A DNA stretch of 6,325 bases from Desulfobacterales bacterium (GCA_030613145.1 JAUWMM010000116.1:1-6325), one strand, 5' to 3'; counted from the first letter of the stretch, positions 1 to 5,995 are shown. The notes: a model not told the origin generated them from the sequence alone. Made by a program: numbers and translations.

Positions 1-17
1 TATGGAAAGGAGTCAAC

Positions 18-965
18 ATGGCATTTGAAATACCAAAGATATTGTACAACGGTGCAATCAAGGAAATCCCGCTGGGAAAAGAATCAAACCGAATCACGGT
101 GGGTGGAGAGACCTGCTATCCTTTTCACCTCTTTGAAGGTAATATGCCCCTCCCACCAAAGATAGCCATGGAGGTCTATGATGCAACTCCTGAGGACTGG
201 GCTCAGGCGGCATTGGACCCTTTTACCGATGTTGTTCATGACCCTGCTGCATGGGCCCAAAAATGCGTGGCATCTTACGGCGCGGAAATGATCGCCTTGC
301 AGCTTGCAAGCACAGACCCCAATGCCCAGAATACAACTGCTGAACAGGCAGTTGAGGCAACCAAGAAGGTGGCCGCTGCCATTGAGGTTCCACTCATTGT
401 GTGGGGTTGTGGCAACGTGGAAAAGGATACCGAGGTGCTGAAAAGGATTGCAGAGGAGTGTGCCGGGGAGAATCTTATCCTTGGTCCTGTTGAAGAGGAC
501 ACCCATAAGGCCCTTGGGGCGGCTGCCATTGCCTATCAGCACACCATAGCCGCCTCTACACCCATCGATATCAACCTTGCAAAACAGCTTAATATCCTGC
601 TGGGGAACCTTGGCGTGCCTGACGAACGCATCATTGTTGATCCCACTGTGGGGGGATTGGGATACGGTTTGGAGTATTGTTACTCAGTAATGGAGAGAGA
701 CAGGATGGCCGCCCTGACCCAGGAAGACGAAAGGCTACAGTTTCCCATCTTGTGCAACCTGGCCAAGGAGGTATGGAAGGTGAAGGAGGCCAAACTCAGC
801 GATGAGGAGGCACCCCTGCTGGGAGATTCTACAAAAAGGGGAGTTCTGCTTGAGGCCATGACAGCGCTTTTGTTTCTCCTTGCGGGAGGAGACATCCTGA
901 TTATGCGACATCCGGATGCTATCCAATTGGTCAAGGGTTTTATTAATGACTTGATGGGAAGCTGA
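18..965 (+). CDS. acsD: Corrinoid iron-sulfur protein (CFeSP) small subunit, acetyl-CoA decarbonylase/synthase delta type
   Basis: This is the small subunit of the cytoplasmic corrinoid iron-sulfur protein, which pairs with AcsC and shuttles the methyl group between methyl-H4folate (through AcsE) and the A-cluster of AcsB. The 315-residue length fits the family (a little over 300 residues). The N-terminal stretch with GGETCYPFHLFEG (residues 29-41) and PPKIAMEVYD (46-55), and the later IIVDPTVGGLGYGLEY (205-220), are typical of this TIM-barrel CdhD-family protein. The small subunit itself carries no cluster, and no N-terminal four-cysteine motif is seen. The ATG start follows a strong AAAGGAG at 6-12 with 5-nt spacing. 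The gene is complete, and its stop codon lies in the loop of a predicted terminator hairpin. Another name in annotations is cdhD. Family identity is secure from sequence recognition; no alignment was run. Confidence 0.95.
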   Translation: MAFEIPKILYNGAIKEIPLGKESNRITVGGETCYPFHLFEGNMPLPPKIAMEVYDATPEDWAQAALDPFTDVVHDPAAWAQKCVASYGAEMIALQLASTDPNAQNTTAEQAVEATKKVAAAIEVPLIVWGCGNVEKDTEVLKRIAEECAGENLILGPVEEDTHKALGAAAIAYQHTIAASTPIDINLAKQLNILLGNLGVPDERIIVDPTVGGLGYGLEYCYSVMERDRMAALTQEDERLQFPILCNLAKEVWKVKEAKLSDEEAPLLGDSTKRGVLLEAMTALLFLLAGGDILIMRHPDAIQLVKGFINDLMGS

Positions 966-982
966 TTCCCATTGGTTTTTTT
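951..982 (+). terminator. Candidate intrinsic terminator overlapping the acsD stop codon
   Basis: Bases 954-960 (ATGGGAA) pair perfectly with 966-972 (TTCCCAT) around a 5-base loop (961-965) that contains the TGA stop of acsD. Three further G-U pairs (951-953 with 973-975) extend the stem to 10 bp. Seven T's (976-982) follow with no gap. This is the classical arrangement of a rho-independent terminator, with only moderate GC content in the stem. Because the next operon gene starts 81 bases later in the same direction, it would more likely act as a partial terminator that lowers expression of acsB and later genes relative to acsD than as the operon end. A ribosome finishing acsD would cover the stem and could weaken termination. 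The function is inferred. Confidence 0.5.
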
Positions 983-1022
983 GTTCATTGGGTTTTAAAA
1001 CCCAATTAACCCAGAAAAAAAA
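976..1022 (+). repeat. Palindromic stem-loop in the acsD-acsB spacer
   Basis: A perfect 20-bp palindrome, ATTGGGTTTTAAAACCCAAT, lies at 987-1006. The pairing continues outward: GTT at 983-985 with AAC at 1008-1010 after one mismatch. Then the T7 run (976-982) pairs with the A8 run (1015-1022) after a 4-base bulge. Almost the whole spacer can therefore fold into one hairpin that ends 10 bases before the acsB ribosome binding site. It lacks a T-run downstream on either strand, so it is not itself a terminator. It could mark an mRNA processing or stabilising site, or a binding site for a dimeric protein. It shares the T-run with the terminator candidate at 951-982, so the two folds exclude each other. 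Confidence 0.5.
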
Positions 1023-1032
1023 CACAACAAAC

Positions 1033-1036
1033 GAGG
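1033..1036 (+). promoter_or_regulatory. Ribosome binding site supporting the GTG start of acsB
   Basis: GAGG lies 10 bases before the GTG at 1047-1049. No ATG lies near this site in the frame; the first in-frame ATG comes only after about 28 codons, inside the conserved N-terminal region. The GTG start is therefore preferred. The Shine-Dalgarno is weaker and the start codon is rarer than for acsD, acsC or acsE, which suggests less efficient initiation. Confidence 0.55.
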
Positions 1037-1046
1037 TATTCGAAAA

Positions 1047-3254
1047 GTGTCAAAAATCATTTGTTCAGCAGCGATTCGTGGTGCCCACAAGATTATAGAA
1101 AGGGCGGAGGCCAAGTATCAAGAAGCCATGGGAAAATGGGGGCCTGATCAAGAGATCGGTTTTCCGAACACGGCATATTATCTTCCCGTAATTTACGGAA
1201 TGCTCGGTGTTCCCGTAAAGAAACTGGGAGATGTCAAAGACGTGCTTGATCGGTGCAGATCATTGCTGCCAGACATGGTGGATGAACATGTATGGCTCCC
1301 CTACTTAGCGCCGGCCCTGGAAGCCGGGATGGCCACGTTTTTTGCAGAGGAGATCATTGAGGCCATACGGTATCTTGAGTCTCCGGATTTCTACACAAAG
1401 ACGGAAGACCCTTCAAACGGAAACCTCTGGTTGGGTGCGGCAGACGACGTGATATTGCGCAAGCGCGGCGTGGAGTTCGTTGACGGCACCGCCCCTGGCT
1501 TTGCAGCTATCCTGGGGGCACCGCCGACCGAGGAGATCGCTGTTCAGCTTGCTCAGGAGCTTCAGGAAAAGAATCTCTATGTATTCATGAGCGCCGATCA
1601 TGAGGGCCGCACCATGTCCGAGATGTTGGTAAAGGCAGAAGTCCAGGTTGGATGGGGCACACGCCTTGTCTCTTTTGGGCCGGAGTATACAGCTACCGTG
1701 TTCGCCGTAGGCTTTGCCACAAGGGCCGCCATGTCCTTTGGCGGCGTGAAGCCCGGGGACTTCAAGAGCATTCTCTTCTACAACAAGGATCGTATCTTTG
1801 CCTTTGCCATGCCTTTGGGCACAGTGACTGATGAATGGTATGCCAATGCAGCCGGCGTCATAAACTGGGGCTTTCCGACCATTGCTGACACCCCGATCCC
1901 GGAAGTACTGCCCACGGGTGTCTGTACATACGAACATGTCGTTTCCAATGTTCCCTACGACCAATTGGTAGCCAGGGCGATTGAAGTCAGGGGACTGAAG
2001 GTGACAGTGGCAAAGGTTCCCATACCAGTATCCTACGGTCCTGCCTTTGAGGGAGAGCGCGTGCGCAAGGATGATCTTTACTTGGAATGCGGCGGCGGCA
2101 AGACGCGGGCTGTGGAATGGGCCACAACTAAGGATATGGATGAGGTGGAGGACGGCAAGATCGAGCTGTTCGGCCCTGACGTGGATGATGTGGGAGAGGG
2201 AGGAAGACTGCCGCTGGCCATCGTGGCCGAGTTTGCGGGCAGGAAAATGCAGGATGACTTTGAGCCAATCCTGGAGCGGCAGATTCACCACTTTGTCAAC
2301 TATGCCCAGGGTCTTATGCACATTGGCCAGAGGGACATCGCCTGGATAAGAATGGCCAAGGCTGGGGCTTCAAAGGGGCTAAAGCTCAAGCACATCGGAG
2401 ATATCCTGCATGCCAAGTTTCATCAGGACTTCGGCGCTATATTTGATAAAGTTCAAATCAAACTCTATACAGAAGAAGATAAGGTAAAAGAGGTCCTGGA
2501 AAAGGCTACAGAGGTGTACCACCAAAGAGATGCCCGGATCGAAGGGCTGCCCGATGAGACCACAGATACCTATTACTCCTGTACGCTTTGCCAGTCCTTT
2601 GCACCCAATCATGTTTGCATTATTAGCCCCGAGAGGACCGGGCTGTGTGGTGCATACAACTGGATGGACTGCAAGGCCTCATATGAGATCAATCCAACAG
2701 GTCCTAATCAGCCTGTAGAGAAAGGGGAGACCATTGATGCCAAGCTGGGGCAATGGAAAGGATGCAACGAGTTTCTTTACAAGGCTTCACGCCAGGCCCT
2801 GGATCACTACAATTTCTATAGCATCGTGCATGACCCCATGACCACCTGCGGATGCTGTGAATGCATTGCTGCGATACTCCCCCTGTGCAATGGGGTCATG
2901 ACCGTGGATCGTGATTACGCGGGGATGACCCCCTGCGGCATGAAATTTACCACCCTTGCCGGAACAATAGGGGGTGGGATGAGTGTGCCCGGATTTGTGG
3001 GGCATGGCAAATATAACCTAACTCAGAGAAAATGGATTGTTGGCGACGGTGGGATAAAGCGCCTGGTTTGGATGCCCAAGCACTTCAAAGAGGAGGCTGC
3101 GGAACGTCTGAAAAAACTTGCGGAAGAGGTCGGCATCCCTGACCTGCCTGACATGATCGCTGATGAAACCGTCGGTACTACTGAAGAGGAGATCCTCCCC
3201 TTTTTGGAGGAAAAGGGCCACCCGGCATTGACCATGGATCCGTTGCTGGAGTAA
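1047..3254 (+). CDS. acsB: Acetyl-CoA synthase (CO-methylating), catalytic subunit of the CODH/ACS complex
   Basis: This enzyme makes acetyl-CoA from CO, a methyl group carried by CFeSP, and CoA, or cleaves it in the oxidative direction. At 735 residues it matches the full-length bacterial form (Moorella AcsB is 729), including the N-terminal region absent from archaeal CdhC. The A-cluster ligands are all visible. Cys512, Cys515, Cys524 and Cys534 bind the [4Fe-4S] cluster, and Cys601-Gly-Cys603 bind the distal nickel. These correspond to Moorella Cys506, 509, 518, 528, 595 and 597 with a constant offset of six. Cys515 is expected to bridge to the proximal nickel, and Phe518 matches the active-site Phe512. 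The C-terminal end, with EEKGHPALTMDP, is characteristic. Extra cysteines near the cluster (Cys542, 604, 606, 630) are noted in the findings. Translation starts at GTG. The N-terminus appears roughly 15 residues shorter than Moorella's, judged from memory. The CO dehydrogenase partner is not in the window. Confidence 0.97.
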   Translation: MSKIICSAAIRGAHKIIERAEAKYQEAMGKWGPDQEIGFPNTAYYLPVIYGMLGVPVKKLGDVKDVLDRCRSLLPDMVDEHVWLPYLAPALEAGMATFFAEEIIEAIRYLESPDFYTKTEDPSNGNLWLGAADDVILRKRGVEFVDGTAPGFAAILGAPPTEEIAVQLAQELQEKNLYVFMSADHEGRTMSEMLVKAEVQVGWGTRLVSFGPEYTATVFAVGFATRAAMSFGGVKPGDFKSILFYNKDRIFAFAMPLGTVTDEWYANAAGVINWGFPTIADTPIPEVLPTGVCTYEHVVSNVPYDQLVARAIEVRGLKVTVAKVPIPVSYGPAFEGERVRKDDLYLECGGGKTRAVEWATTKDMDEVEDGKIELFGPDVDDVGEGGRLPLAIVAEFAGRKMQDDFEPILERQIHHFVNYAQGLMHIGQRDIAWIRMAKAGASKGLKLKHIGDILHAKFHQDFGAIFDKVQIKLYTEEDKVKEVLEKATEVYHQRDARIEGLPDETTDTYYSCTLCQSFAPNHVCIISPERTGLCGAYNWMDCKASYEINPTGPNQPVEKGETIDAKLGQWKGCNEFLYKASRQALDHYNFYSIVHDPMTTCGCCECIAAILPLCNGVMTVDRDYAGMTPCGMKFTTLAGTIGGGMSVPGFVGHGKYNLTQRKWIVGDGGIKRLVWMPKHFKEEAAERLKKLAEEVGIPDLPDMIADETVGTTEEEILPFLEEKGHPALTMDPLLE

Positions 3255-3258
3255 GGGG

Positions 3259-3279
3259 CATTGGTCATTAGTCATTGGC
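3259..3279 (+). repeat. Three tandem 7-bp repeats just after acsB
   Basis: Three head-to-tail heptads, CATTGGT, CATTAGT and CATTGGC, begin four bases after the acsB stop codon. Similar heptads in the opposite orientation lie at the other end of the same spacer (3557-3577). The arrangement mirrors the inverted heptad arrays downstream of acsE. The arrays are short and degenerate, and the pattern was read by eye. Confidence 0.5.
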
Positions 3280-3422
3280 TTCGTAGAGCTTATAAGAGAA
3301 AACTATTGAATGAAGGGGAAACGAAAGAATTACAAGAGTTGCTTGAAGAATTGTCCCCGCGTTCGAACGCATATATAGGGTCCATAGGTAAAGACAAACT
3401 AATGACAAGTCAATGTCATTAA
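3261..3422 (+). other. Protein-like open stretch without a convincing start (possible gene remnant)
   Basis: Reading in the acsB frame after its stop, 53 codons stay open from a TTG at 3261 to a TAA at 3420-3422. The middle looks protein-like, with an amphipathic helix-like segment ELQELLEELSPRSNAYI, and is rich in Lys and Glu. There is no ATG near the front. TTG codons at 3261 (behind GGAG at 3248-3251) or 3306 would have to start it. The stop codon lies inside the terminal repeat of the inserted element. Without the insertion the frame would run on for a few codons to a TGA at 3573-3575. No family was recognised. It may be a decayed gene end or chance; together with the repeats it accounts for the acsB-acsC gap. 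Confidence 0.15.
3401..3410 (+). repeat. Left copy of the 10-bp target site duplication
   Basis: AATGACAAGT directly abuts the left terminal inverted repeat of the element at 3411-3556. It is identical to the copy at 3557-3566 that abuts the right end. No longer match is possible on either side, so the duplication is exactly 10 bp. Confidence 0.8.
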
Positions 3423-3438
3423 CTTAAGCTCAAAATCT

Positions 3439-3459
3439 CCCCCCTTTTATAAAGGGGGG
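3439..3459. repeat. Perfect 9-bp hairpin inside the MITE, followed by a G9 run
   Basis: Six C's and three T's (3439-3447) pair with three A's and six G's (3451-3459) around a TAT loop. A C and then nine consecutive G's (3461-3469) follow. The flanking AAATC (3433-3437) and GATTT (3469-3473) can pair as an outer stem. No T-run follows, so this is not a rho-independent terminator on the + strand. The structure should nonetheless be very stable in RNA or single-stranded DNA. Confidence 0.7.
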
Positions 3460-3501
3460 CGGGGGGGGGATTTCTCGGAAGAGATTGAAAATCCCCCTAA
3501 A

Positions 3502-3522
3502 TCCCCCTTTTTTAAAGTGGGA
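3502..3522. repeat. Second MITE hairpin, imperfect copy of a CCCCC-TTT/AAA-GGGGG motif
   Basis: TCCCCCTTT (3502-3510) pairs with AAAGTGGGA (3514-3522) around a TTT loop. One C-T mismatch (3506 against 3518) has decayed a once perfect stem. The preceding bases, ATCCCCCTAA, form a second C-run that could alternatively pair with the G9 tract at 3461-3469. Confidence 0.6.
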
Positions 3523-3556
3523 CCTTAAAGGAACGGTTCTTAAGTTAATGACATTG

Positions 3557-3577
3557 AATGACAAGTGACAAATGATG
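3557..3577 (-). repeat. Right target-site copy within inverted heptad repeats before acsC
   Basis: Bases 3557-3566 (AATGACAAGT) are the right copy of the target site duplication. They also form part of three 7-bp units, AATGACA, AGTGACA and AATGATG, running into the acsC Shine-Dalgarno. Read on the - strand they resemble the CATTxGT heptads at 3259-3279. The element therefore inserted into a pre-existing heptad array and duplicated ten bases of it. Confidence 0.6.
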
Positions 3578-3587
3578 GAGGAATAAC

Positions 3588-4937
3588 ATGGCTTTGACAG
3601 GAATTCAGATTTACAAACTTTTGCCCAAGACCAATTGCGGGGAATGCGGGGTGCCCACCTGCCTGGCATTTGCCATGAGCCTGGCCGCAGCCAAGGCAGA
3701 GCTGGCCGCCTGTCCATATGTTTCAGAGGAGGCCAAGACAGAGCTGGCTGACGCCTCAGCCCCTCCCATCAGGGTGGTGGAGATCGGCACAGGGGAAAGG
3801 AAACTCAAGATTGGCGGCGAAACAGTCCTTTTTCGCCATGAGAAGACCTTTATTAACCCCACCGGCATAGCCGTCCTTGTTACAGATGAGATGAGTGATG
3901 AAGATGTGGCAGGTCGCCTTGAGCGATTCAAGACATTGGAATATGAGCGGGTAGGCCTCACCTTAAGAGCAGATCTTTTTGCCGTGAAATCGCTTTCTGG
4001 CGATGCCGGCAAATTTGAGGCCCTGGTTACAAAGGTAAAAAGTCAAACAGACGGTGGCATCATCCTTATGACTGAGGATCCCGGCGTGATGGAGGCCGGC
4101 CTGAAGGTATGCGCGGATCGTAAGCCACTGATCTTTGCAGCAACCAAGGAAAATGCAGAACCTATGGCCGCCCTGGCCAAAGAGCACGGGTGTCCCCTGG
4201 CAGTAAAAGGCGACGGCCTGGACGAAGTCTCTGATTTGACACCGAAGCTGACGGAAGGTGGTTTAACTGATCTTGTTATTGATTCAGGTGCCCGTACCAT
4301 AAGGAAGGCCTTTGAAGACCAGGTATTCATCCGTCGAGGGGCCCTCTTGAAGAAATACAAACCCCTTGGCTTTCCGACGATTGCCTTGCCATGTGAAATG
4401 ACCGATGATTTCATGCAAGAGACATTGATTGCCTCCATGTTTGTGGCAAAGTACGGCGGCATCGTTGTCCGTTCGGACATACAGGGGCACAGCCTGTTCC
4501 CGCTTCTGCTTGCCCGTATGAACATCTATACGGACCCACAGCGTCCGATGGCCACGTCTCCGGGTATCTATGAAATTGGAGGGCCAAATGAGGACTCCCC
4601 CGTGTTGGTCACATCCAATTTTTCTCTTACTTACTTTATCGTGTCAGGCGAGATCGAAGCGAGCCGCGTTCCAGCATGGCTTATCATTGTTGATACCGAG
4701 GGCCTCTCTGTACTTACGGCCTGGGCGGCCGGCAAGTTTGTTGGGGACATAGTCGGTATCTCTCTCAAGAAATCCGGTATCATGGAAAAGGTCAGGCATA
4801 AGAAGGTTGTCATACCAGGTTATGCTGCAGCTATCTCGGGTGATCTCGAAGAGGAACTTGGGGATTGGGAGGTTCTGGTGGGGCCTAGGGAATCGGCCCA
4901 TATTCCGGCATATCTTAAGGAATGGAAGGTGGGGTAG
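3588..4937 (+). CDS. acsC: Corrinoid iron-sulfur protein (CFeSP) large subunit, acetyl-CoA decarbonylase/synthase gamma type
   Basis: This is the large CFeSP subunit. With AcsD it carries the methyl group on cobalt, and it holds a [4Fe-4S] cluster used for reductive reactivation of inactive Co(II). The 449-residue length is close to Moorella AcsC (about 446). The N-terminal cluster domain has Cys17, Cys20, Cys25 and Cys42 in the family pattern NCGECGxPTC followed by ACPY. A TIM-barrel middle part follows. The C-terminal cobalamin-binding region includes SNFSLTYF (343-350) and VIPGYAAAISG (408-418). The ATG start has a strong GGAGG at 3577-3581 with 6-nt spacing. The gap to acsB is 333 bases because of the MITE insertion and heptad repeats, while acsE follows after only 9 bases. 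Operon membership is inferred from shared strand and pathway. No damage is seen. Confidence 0.97.
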   Translation: MALTGIQIYKLLPKTNCGECGVPTCLAFAMSLAAAKAELAACPYVSEEAKTELADASAPPIRVVEIGTGERKLKIGGETVLFRHEKTFINPTGIAVLVTDEMSDEDVAGRLERFKTLEYERVGLTLRADLFAVKSLSGDAGKFEALVTKVKSQTDGGIILMTEDPGVMEAGLKVCADRKPLIFAATKENAEPMAALAKEHGCPLAVKGDGLDEVSDLTPKLTEGGLTDLVIDSGARTIRKAFEDQVFIRRGALLKKYKPLGFPTIALPCEMTDDFMQETLIASMFVAKYGGIVVRSDIQGHSLFPLLLARMNIYTDPQRPMATSPGIYEIGGPNEDSPVLVTSNFSLTYFIVSGEIEASRVPAWLIIVDTEGLSVLTAWAAGKFVGDIVGISLKKSGIMEKVRHKKVVIPGYAAAISGDLEEELGDWEVLVGPRESAHIPAYLKEWKVG

Positions 4938-4946
4938 GGAGGTTTC

Positions 4947-5846
4947 ATGATTCTGATCGGTGAAAACTTGAATATAATGGTCACATCAATCGGCCAAGCC
5001 ATGAAAGAGCGTAATCCTAAGCCGATACAAGACTTGGCAGTGGCCGAGGCCGAAGCCGGAGTGGATTATATTGACATAAACTTAGGTCCTGCCAGAAAGG
5101 GCGGGGAAGAATTGATGGAGTGGATGGTCACAATCGTCCAGGAAGTCGTGGATCTTCCCCTCTATCTTGATACGACCAATGTAAAGGCGATCGAGGCCGG
5201 CCTCAAGGTTTACAAGAACAAGCAGGGCAAGGCGGTTGTTAATTCTATCATGTGCCGTCCTGAGAGGATGGAGGCACAAATTCCTCTGGTCACAAAATAC
5301 GATGCGGGCATGGTTGCGCTGCTTTGGGGGCCGGAAGGGATGCCCAGGGATGCGGCCGAGCGGGGACTCCTTGCTACCGACATACTCCAGAGGGCCGCAG
5401 AGGCTGGTGTGGCAGGAGAGGATATCTGGGTCGATCCCATTGTAACACCTGTTAATGTCCAGCAGAATCAGCTGCTGGAGTGTAATCAGTTCATGCCGGA
5501 GCTGGAAATGATTGCAGAAGTGCTGGCCCCTGGTTGCAAATCAACGTGTGGGCTTTCCAATGTCTCCAATGGAGCGCCGGACCATCTCCGGCCCATCCTC
5601 AATCAGACGTACATGATGATGCTCGAAAAGCTTGGGATGAAGTCCTGTATCGTGGACGCTTTTGACAAGGATCTGCATGAGATTGCGCGCGGCAAACGGC
5701 CGGAAAACACTGCAATAGTCCATCGAGTATTGGACGGGGATGAACCAGATATGGGCAGCCTCAACAAGGAGGCCCAAGGCTATGTGAAAACGGCAAAGGT
5801 GATCTTGGGTCATTCCCTCTATTCGGATTCATGGTTGGAACTGTAG
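4947..5846 (+). CDS. acsE: 5-methyltetrahydrofolate:corrinoid/iron-sulfur protein methyltransferase
   Basis: The enzyme transfers the methyl group of 5-methyl-H4folate to Co(I) of CFeSP, linking the folate branch to acetyl-CoA synthesis. It is a pterin-binding (DHPS-like) TIM barrel of 299 residues. Residues matching the characterised folate-site residues of Moorella AcsE are present: Asp75 (in LYLDTTN), Asn99 (in VVNS), Asp163 (in WVDP) and Asn205 (in GLSNVS). The N-terminal IGENLN motif and the DINLGP strand (43-48) also fit. It is about 37 residues longer than the Moorella enzyme (262, from memory). Most of the excess is a C-terminal segment around residues 245-280, before the final LYSDSWL. 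The ATG has GGGAGG at 4937-4942, overlapping the last base of acsC, with a 9-base gap between genes, so the two are almost certainly cotranscribed and possibly translationally coupled. General annotation as dihydropteroate synthase is possible but the context argues for AcsE. Confidence 0.93.
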   Translation: MILIGENLNIMVTSIGQAMKERNPKPIQDLAVAEAEAGVDYIDINLGPARKGGEELMEWMVTIVQEVVDLPLYLDTTNVKAIEAGLKVYKNKQGKAVVNSIMCRPERMEAQIPLVTKYDAGMVALLWGPEGMPRDAAERGLLATDILQRAAEAGVAGEDIWVDPIVTPVNVQQNQLLECNQFMPELEMIAEVLAPGCKSTCGLSNVSNGAPDHLRPILNQTYMMMLEKLGMKSCIVDAFDKDLHEIARGKRPENTAIVHRVLDGDEPDMGSLNKEAQGYVKTAKVILGHSLYSDSWLEL

Positions 5847-5850
5847 TCAT

Positions 5851-5878
5851 TGCGGAATGCGGAATGCAGAGTGCGGAT
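5851..5878 (+). repeat. Array of four 7-bp repeats just after acsE
   Basis: Four contiguous heptads begin four bases after the acsE stop: two exact TGCGGAA units, then TGCAGAG and TGCGGAT. The array is matched by an inverted array at 6019-6046. Of the 28 positions, 21 could pair between the two arrays. Confidence 0.75.
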
Positions 5879-5953
5879 TTTGTAAATTCTGAGATAATGT
5901 TTTTGGGGTAGATCAGCGTAAATCTTTCAGACAGATCATTCTATCATTAACTA

Positions 5954-5995
5954 CCAGATACTGGATGGCAGATTGCGGATATTGAGTGCTGGTTA
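5954..5995 (+). repeat. Degenerate 7-bp periodic array in the middle of the acsE-downstream spacer
   Basis: Six heptads with 7-base periodicity can be laid end to end: CCAGATA, CTGGATG, GCAGATT, GCGGATA, TTGAGTG and CTGGTTA. They vary around a loose GCGGATA/CTGGATA consensus, so the array is much decayed. The first 11 bases also form a small CCAG-ATA-CTGG hairpin. The array is out of phase with the one at 5851. The remaining sequence between 5879 and 6018 shows no ORF, terminator or clear promoter. Confidence 0.45.

Larger units (their letters stand above)
3411..3556. mobile_element. 146-bp MITE-like non-autonomous element between acsB and acsC
   Basis: The element starts with an 18-bp repeat (CAATGTCATTAACTTAAG, 3411-3428) and ends with its perfect reverse complement (3539-3556). 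It is flanked by a perfect 10-bp direct repeat, AATGACAAGT. It is too short to code for a transposase and contains no ORF. The interior holds two C-rich/G-rich hairpins (3439-3459 and 3502-3522), giving a cloverleaf-like fold when the ends pair. Short elements with terminal inverted repeats and a target duplication are by definition MITE-like and are moved in trans. A 10-bp duplication is compatible with IS4-family transposases, but that assignment is inference. The insertion lies between two operon genes and stops just short of the acsC ribosome binding site, so transcription must pass through it. Confidence 0.85.

Noticed and set aside
84..542. 152-codon open frame on the - strand inside acsD
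   Set aside because: It is a shadow of acsD with unconvincing composition and no independent support.
1413..2321. 302-codon open frame on the - strand inside acsB
   Set aside because: It lies fully antisense to the highly conserved acsB reading frame, its translation resembles no known family and is rich in His, Cys and Gly as expected of a shadow frame.
3439..3522. Hairpins in the acsB-acsC gap as an intrinsic terminator
   Set aside because: Neither stem is followed by a T-run on the + strand or, read in reverse, on the - strand. They are better explained as internal structure of the MITE.
3255..3587. Cobalamin riboswitch in the long leader of the corrinoid protein gene acsC
   Set aside because: No B12-box-like GCCACTG motif or matching multi-stem architecture was seen; the gap is accounted for by heptads and the MITE.
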